From Polytrichum commune (Eukaryota > Streptophyta > Polytrichopsida > Polytrichales > Polytrichaceae), in contig OX485804.1 of assembly GCA_950295325.1 (NCBI GenBank), positions 14,384,001 to 14,448,000 of the forward strand: a stretch of 64,000 nt of DNA. The letters run 5' to 3'. Position 1 is the stretch's first letter, and each line of letters opens with the position of its first letter. This document shows, one piece after another, positions 10,856 to 22,099 of this stretch. Below the pieces are notes generated by a model. That model did no database searches. It had not been told where the DNA came from and worked only from the letters and a program-made list of their open reading frames with translations. The position numbers were made by a program, and so were the translations under genes.

Positions 10856-11060
10856 GGGAGAACTGGCAGCTAGTTACAGATGAACTGGTTGAGTTTGAGA
10901 AATAACCGGTTGAAGTTCAAGACTGCAGGGAAATCACAGATCATTTCAGAGGAATTTATAGGATAAAGGAAAACCAAAGGATGTCAACATGTAACCAGTT
11001 GGACTTGCAAACACTAGTATCTCAAACGATTATGCCCAAAAATCTCCCGATCACTGGCCG
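10855..11060 (+). repeat. Dispersed repeat R2, copy 1
   Basis: About 205 bp related to copies at 24,691, 38,640 and 54,558. Shared landmarks are GGGGAGAAC, then GGTTGAGTTTGAGAAATAAC near the start, a middle GGAATTTATAGGATAAAGGAAAA-like part, and GTAACCAGTTGGACTTG plus AACACTAG near the end. The copy stops about 30 bp before recognisable PEPCK coding sequence begins, so it may mark the point where the gene was cut. Confidence 0.8.
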
Positions 11061-11089
11061 GGATATCTGTCAAATTCTCTGCATCACTT

Positions 11090-12470
11090 GGGACTCGGGT
11101 TTCTGACTGTTATTGATGGTGTGGCAGGTACCGGTAAGACGACCTTATCCACCGACGAGAATCGATACCTCATTGGTGATGACGAACACTGCTGGAGTGA
11201 GAACGGTGTGTCAAATATTGAGGGAGGATGTTATGCGAAGACCATTGACCTTGCCCGGGAGAAGGAGCCAGAAATTTGGAATGCATCAAGTTTGGAACTG
11301 GTGAGTTTGTAAATGTGTTTGGGTGGGTGAGATAGGGGGGTTGAGGTGTGGCTGCTCAAAGTACTTTGACATCTATAGATTATTGACGAAATTTTTGTTT
11401 CCTGCAGTGCGTGAGAACGTAGTCTTCGAGGAGCACTACAGGGATGTTGATTACACAGATAAATCTGTGACTGGTAAGTGTTGTCAGATTTGTGCTAATT
11501 GGTCGTATATTGAGTGCTTTCTGTGTTAGAATGTTTTCATCATGCACAGACGATGTATCACTTCATCGGCGGTTACACTGCCTTGGTACGCAATTTGTGG
11601 ATTAGAAATCCCATTTGAAAGGAATAACAAATTTCTTTTTTTTTATGGTTTCCTGAATTCCTCGACAGTGTACTTAGGAGTGAATGGTTTTGGATATGCA
11701 GGTCGCAAGAACTGTTGATGGCATGAAGGAACCAACTGCCACCTTCTCGGCTTGCTTTGGAGCAGCTTTCATCATGCTGCACCCAACGAAATATGATGCC
11801 ATGCTTGCAGACAAGATGAAGAGACATGGTGCTACTGCCTGGCTCGTGAACACCAGCTGGAATGGTGGCAGGTACATTTTCAAAGCGCATGAAATTTCTA
11901 CCAGACTTGGATCAAAGATTTTGTGTTATTTATTCATGTATGTGGTTGGGTTTATCACGCTTGTGTCAGTTATTTGAAGCTTCACAAACAAATAATTTTC
12001 GGGAGATTTTCTAGCGACAGCTATGGTGTCGGGAGCAGAATGAAACTGGTGTATACAAGAAAGATCATCAATGCCATTCATGACAGCTCGTTCTTGGAAG
12101 TTGAATATGAGAAGACCCCGATCTTTAACCTGGCTGTACCCACCAAGGTCAACGGTATTCCAACAGAAGTTTTGCACCCCGAGAACTCGGTATGCGATCT
12201 ACACTTTCGGCCGGCTGTCCTCATTTCAAGAATCGTTTCTGTAGCCTTGACGTTTTTTCTCTAATTTCCTGTGTGCAAATGATTTGCGGTTTCTGAGTTT
12301 TGAGTACATGGTCTGTGCAGTGGTCAGACAAGAAGCAGTATACTGAGACCCTGAAGAAGCTGGCTGGTCTTTTCCAGAAGAACTTTGAGGTGTATGCCGA
12401 CTACAAGGTCGGTGGAGACAGTAAGCTCACACAGGAGATTCTTTCGGCCAGACCAACATTGGAATTTTGA
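11090..12470 (+). pseudogene. PCK: ATP-type PEP carboxykinase, 5'-truncated and frame-broken
   Basis: PEP carboxykinase converts oxaloacetate and ATP to PEP in the cytosol for gluconeogenesis. Blocks in order are 11,090-11,300 (P-loop [36 protein letters not shown]), 11,408-11,473 (ENVVFEEHYRDVDYTDKSVT), about 11,545-11,585 (AQTMYHFIGGYTAL), 11,702-11,871 ([30 protein letters not shown]), 12,021-12,189 (SYGVGSRMKL, EKTPIFNLAVPTKV) and 12,321-12,470 (KKLAGLFQKNFEVYADYK, stop at 12,468). Splice borders are mostly clean GT-AG. Three faults show. The N-terminal half is absent. One base is missing in the codons for NAIKFGT (GCATCAAG near 11,283, family GCAATCAAG). The segment coding for ENTRAAYP to KLTP is gone, so the homology at 11,545 starts mid-exon. 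It is a decayed or captured copy. Confidence 0.92.
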
Positions 12471-13100
12471 TTTTTAGGCACCCATGTGCCAAGTGAAGAT
12501 GGTGTTGCAGTGTTTTTCTCAGTGATGTATCATGTATGTCACTGAGTTCCACTGGTAGAGTTTGAGAATGACTATGGGGATCATTCTCGGAGAAGATTGA
12601 CGATTAGCTTTGATTAAGTTACGTCAGGTGGGTTGAGCCCTTTCTTTGGGTTATATTTTTCCTTCCAAGGTCTAACAAGACTCTGGTAGCACATTCTTAT
12701 TAAACATCCTGTTCATATCCTAATCTAAACTTCTTGTCAATATGAAACAATCAGCTTTCAGTCAAACTTTTGTAAAGTTTACGGGTATCAATCTTTTATG
12801 CATTTTTGTTTTTCCACATCTGGTTTCAGTGTTTGAAGTGCAAGTTGATGTTGGCTTGTATTTCATCACTTGTTTGAGTGTTTGTCCTTGTGAGGGTGAA
12901 GATTTGCTTTCTCTCAATTTCATCATCAAACATTTACTACGTGAATTTGGCATGGGGTAGGTGGATTGCGGATGTGAGTCCACCGCATGTTCATGGCAAT
13001 TGCGGTTATCGGGTGGCTTATGGTCGCCATCTCCCATTGTGGTCTAGACCCACAAATATGAGGCAAATCTGGTCACAAATAAAGCTTCTACGTGTGAATG
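12471..13100. other. PEPCK 3' flank, no other gene seen
   Basis: This T-rich sequence fits an old 3' untranslated region and flank of the PEPCK remnant. I see no repeated structure or reading frame with family resemblance before the inverted repeat begins near 13,100. Confidence 0.5.
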
Positions 13101-13829
13101 AAGGCAAATGTTGTTGCCTCCCACCCTAGGGTTTCGTTTGGAACAATACTTCCTGTCTGTGCAGAAGCCCGTTCATCTGGGACAATCGGGTTGTTGTTGG
13201 GTAGCAGACACCCTGGGAGAGTACAAACCCATGAAAGGAAAAGACAGGAAATGACCAAAATAAGAGTGGCCCGGGGGGCGCCATTGACACCCAACATGGG
13301 TGCCAAGCCAACCAATACGGGTGACAACCACCCACATACGGTGGCCACCCTCTGAAGTGCATTGTGCAACCCATGAACGCCAACCCCTTTGCAACCCTTT
13401 GCCCAAAACCCAAACCCAAACCCCAAAAACCGCTACCCAAGGGCTACCCAAAGGGTGGCGGTCACCCAATTGGGTAGACATGGTAACCATCACCCATGTC
13501 AACCAGGTCACACCCAACATTTACCGACCTGTACCCAAACTGCAGTCGCGGCGGTAGTCAGACTGCGGGTTACAGTCAGAATGGCAGTGGACACAGACCT
13601 TGCCAGCACCGTAGGGGAGGGTTGATTTGGACACGATTCCTTCTAGTGTTAAAACTCTTGTGAAGATAGTCAATTACAAGTTGCCACCACATCAACCTTA
13701 ACTTTATTCGCCCGAAAAATATAGATTTCATCCATGTTGGCATTAGAGGTACCTTAGTGAGCAGTTAAATGCACCTGATTGACTATGAATGCCTCAACCT
13801 TATTTTGTGGTTTGTGTGGCCACTTATAG

Positions 13830-13860
<31 letters not shown>
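13100..13860 (-). repeat. Right member of the inverted repeat pair, with GGGT-rich inner segment
   Basis: Read on the minus strand this runs CT/GA tract, CTATAAGTGG, AAGGTTGAGGCAT, ACACTAGAAGGAATC and TGTCCAAATCAACCCTCC. It then becomes GGGT-rich (GGGTAGCGG, TTTGGGTTTGGG), with the same order as 1-1200 on the plus strand. The match is clear at the landmarks and poor between them, so the copies are old or fast-evolving. Together they enclose all the broken gene pieces at 1.6-12.5 kb. Confidence 0.6.
13831..13859 (+). repeat. (TC)n microsatellite
   Basis: About 14 TC units at the outer edge of the right inverted-repeat copy, followed directly by TATATAGGGG. Confidence 0.95.
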
Positions 13861-13866
<6 letters not shown>

Positions 13867-14139
13867 GGGGCAACTTATTATTTTATATATGGGGCCATTA
13901 TCCACCTTATCAAAGCATGTATGTAACCTTGGATTTCTTTCATGTACAATTAAAAGGTGCCACCCAAATTCACACATAGGTTATGTGCATTCGCCATATA
14001 CTCCGTTTGATTTCCAAACTGCACAAAAATCTTATGCTTGCCACCTTGACTGCTTCTGAACTCATCATGTAGTTGAATTGGGGCTGGTGGAAAATTGCAA
14101 ATTTGCACATCCTATTTTTTAATTTTTTTAATTTTTTTA

Positions 14140-14840
14140 AAAACTACATCAACAAGAAGAGCATAAACCATCAATATGAAGACAAAGGGCAAGACCAACA
14201 AGAGAGAAAAAAAGAACACACTTAGATGAGCAAGACGACGTAGAAGCCTACATGAATACCACAAGAAGAGAAAGACTAGCAAGAAACCAAAAAAAAAAAA
14301 CCAAAAAAAAAAATTCAAAAAATCATACAATGAGAAAAACCAAGAAACTAAGAGGGACATCATAGGATGCCGAAACAAGCAAGGTCAACATGAAACCTAT
14401 GAGCAATATCAAAAGTAGAATAAGACTAGAAAAAAACCTAAGAGAAACATTACAAGAAGAGCATGACCAACAAGAAACCTAAGACCAACATCATAAGAAG
14501 AGCAAGACCAACAAGAAACCAAGATGAACATCAATTAAGAGCAAGATTAGCAAGAAACCTAAGCTAAACACCACAGCATGAGCAAAACTAGCAAGAATCA
14601 AGAGGAACATCAGAAGAAAAACAAGGTTGGCTGGCAATCAACTCTAGAGAAACACCACAAAATGAATAAGAGAAATACTATAAGATGAACAAAGCCAACC
14701 AAAAATCTAGGAAGGATACCACAAGATGAACAAGACTGGCAAGATGTCAAAATAAACACCATAAGATGAGCAACACCAACAAGAACTTAAGAGGAACATC
14801 ACAAGAAAAGTAAGACCTTAGACCTCCGACAATAACAACA
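14140..14840 (+). repeat. Purine-rich minisatellite, unit about 41 bp
   Basis: A degenerate array of about 16 units, each close to GAGCAAGACCAACAAGAAAC followed by CTAAGAGGAACATCACAAGA. G and A dominate one strand, and the complement gives a leucine- and phenylalanine-rich open stretch with no protein resemblance. Units are diverged, so the array is old. Confidence 0.8.
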
Positions 14841-14849
14841 ACATAGAAG

Positions 14850-17460
14850 AATAACAAAATCACTTAGAACAAGAAGAACAACACCAAATCACCAAGACCA
14901 TCAATAAAAACACCAAGAGCAACAAATAGTGCAACAACAAGATCAATAACATGGAACAAAGGCTAAACCCTACACAAAACCAAAATTAAGCATAAGGTCA
15001 GACCTTCCCTGGATAGGTCCCTAAGTGAGTTCAGTGGCGATTTACATAAAGCAACGTGCGAGAAAAGGTAGAGTGGGATACATTTGTAAGATATAAAATC
15101 AAAATTGTGTTTATATCTACATTAGTTTCTATTAAATGTCCATAAGTAATTTATATATAATATATGTTATTATAAATTATGCTAATTTACCTCTATTTTG
15201 TAAAATAATCTAGCCAAAATTAGAATGAATAATTTAAAAAATAGGTGTGTTAAGAGGGCAATTTTATTTATGTTAAAAAATATCAAGGTTTTGTTGGAAA
15301 CATGAATGGAATTTCAATCGTCATGGATGAACTTTGGTTCGTTGTAGTTGAAACAAGGGGGGAAATTTTTGAATTTAAAAATAAAATAAAATTACATGGT
15401 TAAAAGCATGTTGAGCTAGTTCTCTATTTCCATTGCCATTTTGCACAACTCCCTCAATAGCATAATCATGACATCTTCAAATTGTTAATACATTTTGACA
15501 TTTTGCTATGTTTCCTTATGTGACAGACATCAACAAACAAGGAACTCCACTCCAATACCACAAGGAAGAAATTGAACCCCTATTTTTATAAATAATATAG
15601 GGTGCACTTTAGTGCATAATTTTTTAATTATAGGGTCCAAAAAAATTCAAAGACTAAGATAAATAGCCCCTAAACAAATACTTAGCTTGTGCACTTGTAT
15701 GCCAACTTTCTATAGAGCCGCATTCCCCAAGATAGGTTGAGCTGCAAGTCACCTTGAAGCTAGCATAAGTTGGCTGAAACCCAATACTAAGTCCACTAAA
15801 CCCAACAGAGTCCACAAAGCTCCAAATTCATGACCAAAGTACCTAGCTTGAAGGTTACTTTCACACTAGGGCCAAAGTCGCCAAAACAACACTAAGACCA
15901 CTAAACCCAACAAAATCCACAAGCAAAGGCAAATTGAAGTGGGGAGTAGAGAAGTGAAGGCAAACTCAATCGAAGAGTAGATTGAAGCGGTGAGCAGAGA
16001 AATGGAGGCTAGAAGCAGAGAAAGAAACAAGTGAGGCGCAACAACATGAACCCCTTTGTTCAGCATCCCAAATTGCCACCCAAATTATAACTGATTGATA
16101 CCCTCATGGGTTGATGGTATTAGCCCTCCTAAAAAAAACAACCAACTATTATCCACCTATACCCTCGGGCTCAAAGGCAATTATCTAGTTCTTAAAACCC
16201 TAAATTAGCTTATATCCGGTTGGTCCAATTTCATGTCGGTTGTTCATCTAACATACCTTTGTCCCAACTAGTTATTTGGCCGACCCAACCGGTTGGCATA
16301 TAACCAATTGTCGGCTCTCCCCGTTCATTGTCCTACACAAATGGACTTACTAAAAGAGATGTGTTTAGTAGTGATTGGACTACAAGTTCAAAATTTGTTA
16401 ATCATTCTAGAGTCAATAGTCAATATTAGTGGGGGAGCTTAAGGGGCCAAGTCATGGTTCCATGGTCGTCACCTTTGGAAACTCAACTCTTCAATACTCT
16501 CAACCTGACATCAAACACTTAAATCTTCAATCCCTGAATTCGGGAGAAGCTGAACAAGTGGAAAGCATGAAAACTAAATCAACAATCACTACTAAAGAAT
16601 ATGTTCGGAACTTGGCTTTGCAGACAGCTGGCTCATTCAATCATCCAGACCTATGTGTATCAGAACTTGGTATATATCATCTATTATAGCTGGTTTAATT
16701 CCGATTTGACAATTGGAGATACCTGAGGAATCGAAGTGAGGCTTTAGTTCAGGCACCGTGATAATGGAGAATAAGCTTGTTGTCTATGTATAGAAGGAAA
16801 AAACACAACTCTGATCACAATATTCATGTAGTTGATCATTTTGAAAGCATCAACGAATATGGAGCAATGTCTGACGCAGATGTGAATAACTAAATATGTG
16901 GCTGTTCTTAAAATTTTGCTAAGAATCTCTGAAAACATGCCAGGTTTCCAGTTTGTGTAGTGCCTCCTAGAGCTCTGGCAAATTCATCAAAGTGCGTGCA
17001 CTTTATGATCAGCAGCATTTCCCAATGTTTCAAAGCATTTTCAATTGAACATATTGGCATGTTAAACTGAACATCACGGCAGTCAATTGCACACACCAAC
17101 CCAACTCAGCTTCGGAGTACCCTAGCTTTACAAATACTTCAGTGAAATAATAATACTGTCAACCTTGTCCAAGGTAAGGAGAAACCCTTCACATGTTTAG
17201 TGGTGATGCCTATCAAAGAGGGTAATCTGTAGAATGAAAGCTTCCGACCCAGCTCTCATGCCTGACCTGTTCAGTATGATCCACTCAACCTTCATACATA
17301 TATATACATATATATATGAAATGAAACTCTCAAGAGATGAAGTGCCACTTCAGTGTGGACTAGATTACACTCCGTGTGTACGAGAGACTTGTGCACAAAA
17401 CCTAAAAAATTGTCTAATATTCATTGGTGAGAAAAGTGACCTGTACCATCTAATTTAAGA
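14850..17460. other. AT-rich intergenic DNA with one open stretch of unknown meaning
   Basis: Mostly low-complexity A-rich DNA. At 16,429-16,689 a plus-strand open stretch (GSMVVTFGNSTLQYSQPD, later KEYVRNLALQTAGSFNHPD) looks more protein-like than its surroundings and has a possible donor at GTATATATC, but I know no family for it. Around 16,215-16,310 are scattered CCGGTTGG and AACCGGTTGG motifs like those in repeat R2. Confidence 0.3.
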
Positions 17461-17540
17461 TACCTTATGTATACATGACCCAGCTGGAATTATAGTTGGA
17501 TTCATCCGTCTTATCCCCAATAACTTGATGCATCAGAATA

Positions 17541-20500
17541 CTAGGACTTAGCATGGAGCATAATGGAAGAGAAAGGAGCAACAATATAATGGGCTCCCAC
17601 CCCAGCCACACCTTCCTCACAAAAGTCATCCGGAGACAATAAGTTTGTATCCGCAACACGATACCATTGTCTCCCAGGTGGCGGAGGAGGAAGCTTGATC
17701 TGCACAGAATACGTGTGCGCATTGAATGCAATGTACAAATCACCTCCGCCCAAATTACCTTCGTGCAATGTGAAGGCCAAAAATCGGCTCTCCGGATTCA
17801 TCCAGTTGGTCTCGTGCCAGGTCACGTCTCCATCACTGAGAAACGACTCACGTCCAAGGAGTGGGTGATCTTTTCGGAACTTTATTGACTTGGCAAAAAA
17901 CCGAAAATGGGAGGCCCGCTTAGTTTCGAGCTTGTTCCATTGGAAATGGTTGATCGCTGTGTCATGACCGTAGCTATTGTTGTTCCCACCGCGCGTGTGC
18001 CCGTATTCGTCACCCATGAGGATCATGGGCGTGCCTTGGGACGTGACGAGCGCCATTTGGAAATTCTTCATTTGCCGCAAACGTATGGCAATCACAGCCT
18101 CATCCATAGTTTCGCCCTCAACCCCGCAATTCCAACTCAAATTGTCGTTGGAACCGTCTTGTCCCTTCTCCCCGTTTGCGTCGTTGTGCTTCGAATTGTA
18201 TGCCACAAGGTCGTAGAGGGTAAAGCCGTCGTGCGCAATCACAAAGTTAATACTATGATATGGCTTCCTCTTGTGATTGTGATATAAATCCGCGGAACCT
18301 GCGAGACGTGTCGCGAAAGCACACTTGGTACCCATGTCGCCTTTTATAAACCTCCGCACGTCGTCTCGGTACATGCCATTCCATTCCGCCCACTTGTCCC
18401 AATTGGGGAAGCGACCAACAAGATAAAGGCCTCCGCAATCCCAAGGCTCGGCGATGAGTTTACACCTCTTCAAAATGGGGTCGTGAGCTATGGCTTTCAC
18501 AAGAGGTGGCGATGACAAGGGTTGCCCATCCGTCCCGCGACAAAGAATGCTTGCGAGATCAAACCTAAACCCATCCACATGGTATTCCGTCGCCCAATGC
18601 CGCAAACTGTCAAGGATAAGCTGCATGACAACCGGGTGGTTACAATTGAACGTGTTCCCACACCCGCCGTAGTTTGCAAGCTGCACAAAGTTGTTCAAGT
18701 CCACCATGTAGTACACCAAGTTGTCAATTCCTCGAAACGACGTCAAATAAGGGTGCTCATCGTCCGATTCGTTTGTGTGGTTGTAAACAACATCGAGTAT
18801 CACCTCGATGCCTGCTTTGTGCAAGGCGCGCACCAATTCCTTCAACTCATTCGACGCTGCCAACGGGCCTCCGCCATTGCTCGCGTACCTGCTCATGGGC
18901 GCAAAAAAATTTATCGTGGAGTAACCCCAAGTGTTGATCATGTGGTCGCGCGGGTTCTTCCTCCTCTGAAATTCAAATTCGTCATACTCGAAGATGGGCA
19001 ACAACTCCACCGCATTCACCCCCAATTCCACGAGATGGGGTATTTTTTCGATCATCCCCCGGTAGCTTCCCCGTGTAGTAGGTGGAACTTTGGATGACTC
19101 GTCTCGGGTGAACCCCCGCACGTTCATTTCATAGATCACGAGGTCCTTCTCGGGAATGGAAGGGGGCTTGTAATCCTCCCCCCAGTCGAACTCAGGCGCC
19201 GAAAAGTCGTACGTACCGTAAAACTCATCAAGCTTGCGAGTGGTGTCTCCGAAAACACGGCGGCCTTCCACCAATTTCGCATACGGGTCGAGCAAAATCT
19301 TCTGGCCGTCGAAACGGTGGCCTTTTTCCCACCCCTTTGGTCCATCGACCCGGTACCCATACAACACACCACTCATTGGTAGATCTTGCACAAGAACGTG
19401 CCATGTGTGGCCTGTTTTGTGCTTTGCAGGGTCCAAAGTGATGACCTGTGTAGGCTCCTCTGTCTTGGAAGCATCCAGAAAACTGATACAAAGACAGATG
19501 AAATTGTAAATAACTCTAGATTCCAGTCGCCATTATATGTGAGCTATGATGCGTGTCTACATGACCTTCAAAATATCCATCACTTGCATCAAATTTGAGG
19601 AGTGCAAGTTAACCTTGATGCTTGTATTAAAGAACGAAAATGCATGGAATTATATCACCATACTTATGACTTCATAAGAATATCCTTGTAAGTATTGAGG
19701 TTCAGACAACACTCACAGAGAAAAGGTAATCAGTAAACTGAATTAAGAGAGGTAGTTAATCCAATGCTTTTAGGGCTATATAGTGAATTCGATTCAATTC
19801 AAAGGAAGCAATCAAAACTGTAATGAAATACAATGCAAACCACACATGCGGCAATAGTTAATGGTGACAAGCCATTTGACCAGGGACAATCTATCTGCAT
19901 GGAAGAAGCCACCTTCCATGAAATGCCCACTGACGGCATCAATTCCAGACCCACAGTGAATCCTTGTCTTGAGTTTCTGCTACTGATCTTCAGAGATAAT
20001 GGGAAGACTTGAGCAAGTTGTTGTGGAGTATGTGTACTACGAGAGGGATAGGAAATGTGCTGAAATATGCATAAATTTACATACACACAACATGACCTTC
20101 CAGAATGCGCCACTTGCAGTGAAACTTGAGGAGTGCAACTAAGCCTGACTCTTGTATTAGTAAGGAAACCGCACCATACTTGTGATGAATTTACAAGAGC
20201 ATGTGAGGCATAGGAATGTATCAAAAATGTGCATAAACTTGCAAAAACGTAGTGACACCAATGTTGTGTGCTCCAAAAGGAGTGCAAAGTCGATTACCCT
20301 CTCAGCAAGAGAAGAATCATATGGATGACTCCGTCTTGGAAGCATCCAGAAGACAGATAGAGAGTGGAACATGTCAGTACAGCTAATTCCACTGGAAAAA
20401 CTTGCGACATTATCACCGAGTAATAATGCGTGTATACGTGACCTTACAGAATGCACCATTTGCATTAAATGCATGGAGTGCAACTAACCTTGATATTTGT

Positions 20501-21347
20501 ATCAAATGAAGAAATCACATATACTTGTGATGACTTTATAAGAGTATGCGAGGCATAGGAAATTTGTTCGAGTGTATATTAAATTACATACACAATGACA
20601 CAAATGTCGCATTCCCCAAAAAGAGTGCAAAGTTGATTGTCCAATCGTCTGACTGCCTCCATCTTGGAAGCATCCAAAAACTTGAGATAGAGAGTGCAAC
20701 ATGTCAGTGAAGCTAATTCCACTGGAAAAGCATTCAACATAATCACCAGAATGATGATGCGTGTATACATGACCTTTCACAAAGCACCACTTGCATTAAA
20801 CTAAAGGAGTGGAACCTAAACTTGATACTTAATACCTCGTTTACTCGGATGAGGTAACCACACTAAACTTGTCACGACTTTACAAGGATATGTGAGGAGG
20901 AGGCATAGGAAATGTGTTGGCAGATGTGCATAAATAAACTTACATACACAACGAGACCGACGTGGCGTGCTCCGAAAAGAGTGCAAAGTTGATACCTCTC
21001 TCAGCAAGAGAGGCACCCAGCGGCAAAGCTTGACCCGACGATACCGCAAACTTTTGCTCCTCCACAGACACCATAGCCACGCTTGATCGCACAGCAAATG
21101 GACGCCTGTCTACCCTCGCCTCACACACATCCCCAATTAACGAAGATCTCTCCAGCAGGACCTCCATTCCGTTGCTGTTGTTGTAACTGCACCTTTTTCT
21201 CAACCCTAATTTGCTGCTGTCGGAGGAGAGAACAGCATTCACCGCTCGTGCTTCATTCACACGGCTGCTTCTGCCGCTGCTGCTTTGCACATTCATTCCG
21301 TGGCGCCATACTACCCCCGGTGGGCACAAGACGGCCGCCATGGTCAT
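17541..21347 (-). CDS. ISA3: Chloroplast isoamylase 3 (starch debranching enzyme), one intron
   Basis: Isoamylase 3 cuts alpha-1,6 branches of phosphorylated glucans and limit dextrins during starch breakdown in the plastid. Exon 1 (21,347-20,944) encodes a Ser/Arg-rich transit peptide and the start of the CBM48 domain ([20 protein letters not shown]). Exon 2 (19,482-17,541) encodes the rest without interruption. Joined (404 plus 1942 bases, phase 2), the protein is 781 residues, close to Arabidopsis ISA3. In exon 2, counting from LDPAKH, GH13 motifs lie at 215 (DVVYNHT), 290 (FRFD, nucleophile Asp 293), 330 (AEPWD, acid Glu) and 401 (AHDGFT, third Asp 403). The ending [17 protein letters not shown] to [12 protein letters not shown] is typical of ISA3. 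All key residues are present and no break is seen. Angiosperm ISA3 genes have many introns, so the single-exon catalytic region is odd. The start ATG at 21,345-21,347 is the first in frame; the next in frame is 6 bases on. Confidence 0.95.
19890..20700 (-). repeat. Tandem array in the ISA3 intron carrying copies of both exon edges
   Basis: A unit of about 325-350 bp is repeated. Each fuller unit joins an exon-2-like start (CTTCTGGATGCTTCCAAG at 20,350 and 20,665 on the minus strand; the real one is at 19,480) directly to an exon-1-like end (ACTTTGCACTC near 20,285 and 20,630; the real one is near 20,985), followed by a GTATGTAA-like donor and intron DNA. Two fuller extra units and one worn unit (about 19,890-20,160) are visible. 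This fits repeated unequal exchange across exon 1, intron and exon 2. The copies contain changes that spoil the protein, but several keep splice-like edges. Confidence 0.8.
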
Positions 21348-21440
21348 TCCTTAAACTGCCAGGGGCACACATGCTCCAATGTCCACCACTTCAACAATTA
21401 GCGCTTCATCTACACACCTGCATTTCCAACCAAGGGCAAA

Positions 21441-21740
21441 ATTACATAATGAGCCTCCATACATTGCAAACTGCCGGCCACGTCTCCGATCCTTGGAAGC
21501 AACGCAGTTTCTGTCCACACCATGGCTATGGAAATTGTTCACAATCAATTAACTCTTTGCTTCATATGTTGTCATACTGAACATCCATACCGAGGGACAT
21601 ATTCCAGAGTGAGCCTCCACTCATTGCAAACTGCCGGCCCAATCTCCGAACCTTGCCGGCAAGGTTCATACTAGTAAACAACGAGGTTTCTGTCCACACC
21701 ATGCCTATGGAAATTGTTTCACAATCAATTCAATCCTTAC
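21441..21740 (-). repeat. Duplicated about 120-bp segment just upstream of the ISA3 start
   Basis: Bases 21,441-21,560 and 21,600-21,740 share GAGCCTCCA, CATTGCAAACTGCCGGCC, CAACG(C)AG(G)TTTCTGTCC, ACACCATG and GGAAATTGTTTCACAATCAA. Both lie within 400 bp of the ISA3 start codon and so fall in its 5' leader or promoter. The second copy has an insertion of about 20 bp. Confidence 0.8.
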
Positions 21741-21981
21741 TGAACACCTCTACATGATTATTTGCCCCTATGGTAGTAGGTGGAATTTGCAGTTACGAAA
21801 AATCACGGTGTGTGGTCTTTTCTTTAACCCTTTCGAGCATGTCCACCAACCACCACTGCAGACTGATATTCTTAGTAATCAGCTTTCAAAGTTTTTGGGG
21901 ACATGGGCCACCAATTATTGAGCGAGAGAGACCACCTCCTAAAATGAGTTTGAGAGTGGGAAGGGGTCTAGAGTTAGAAGT

Positions 21982-22095
<114 letters not shown>

Positions 22096-22099
22096 TCGG

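Noticed and set aside
1-13860. A complete Helitron with defined ends
   Set aside because: Gene-piece capture fits, but I could not find a convincing TC start, a CTRR end with hairpin, or Rep/Helicase motifs in the window.
14112-14378. Leu/Phe-rich minus-strand frame resembling a membrane protein
   Set aside because: It comes from the purine-rich minisatellite; hydrophobicity is a composition effect of poly-pyrimidine codons.
17667-19509. Several plus-strand open frames opposite the isoamylase exon
   Set aside because: They are antisense shadows of the GC-rich coding exon and have no family resemblance.
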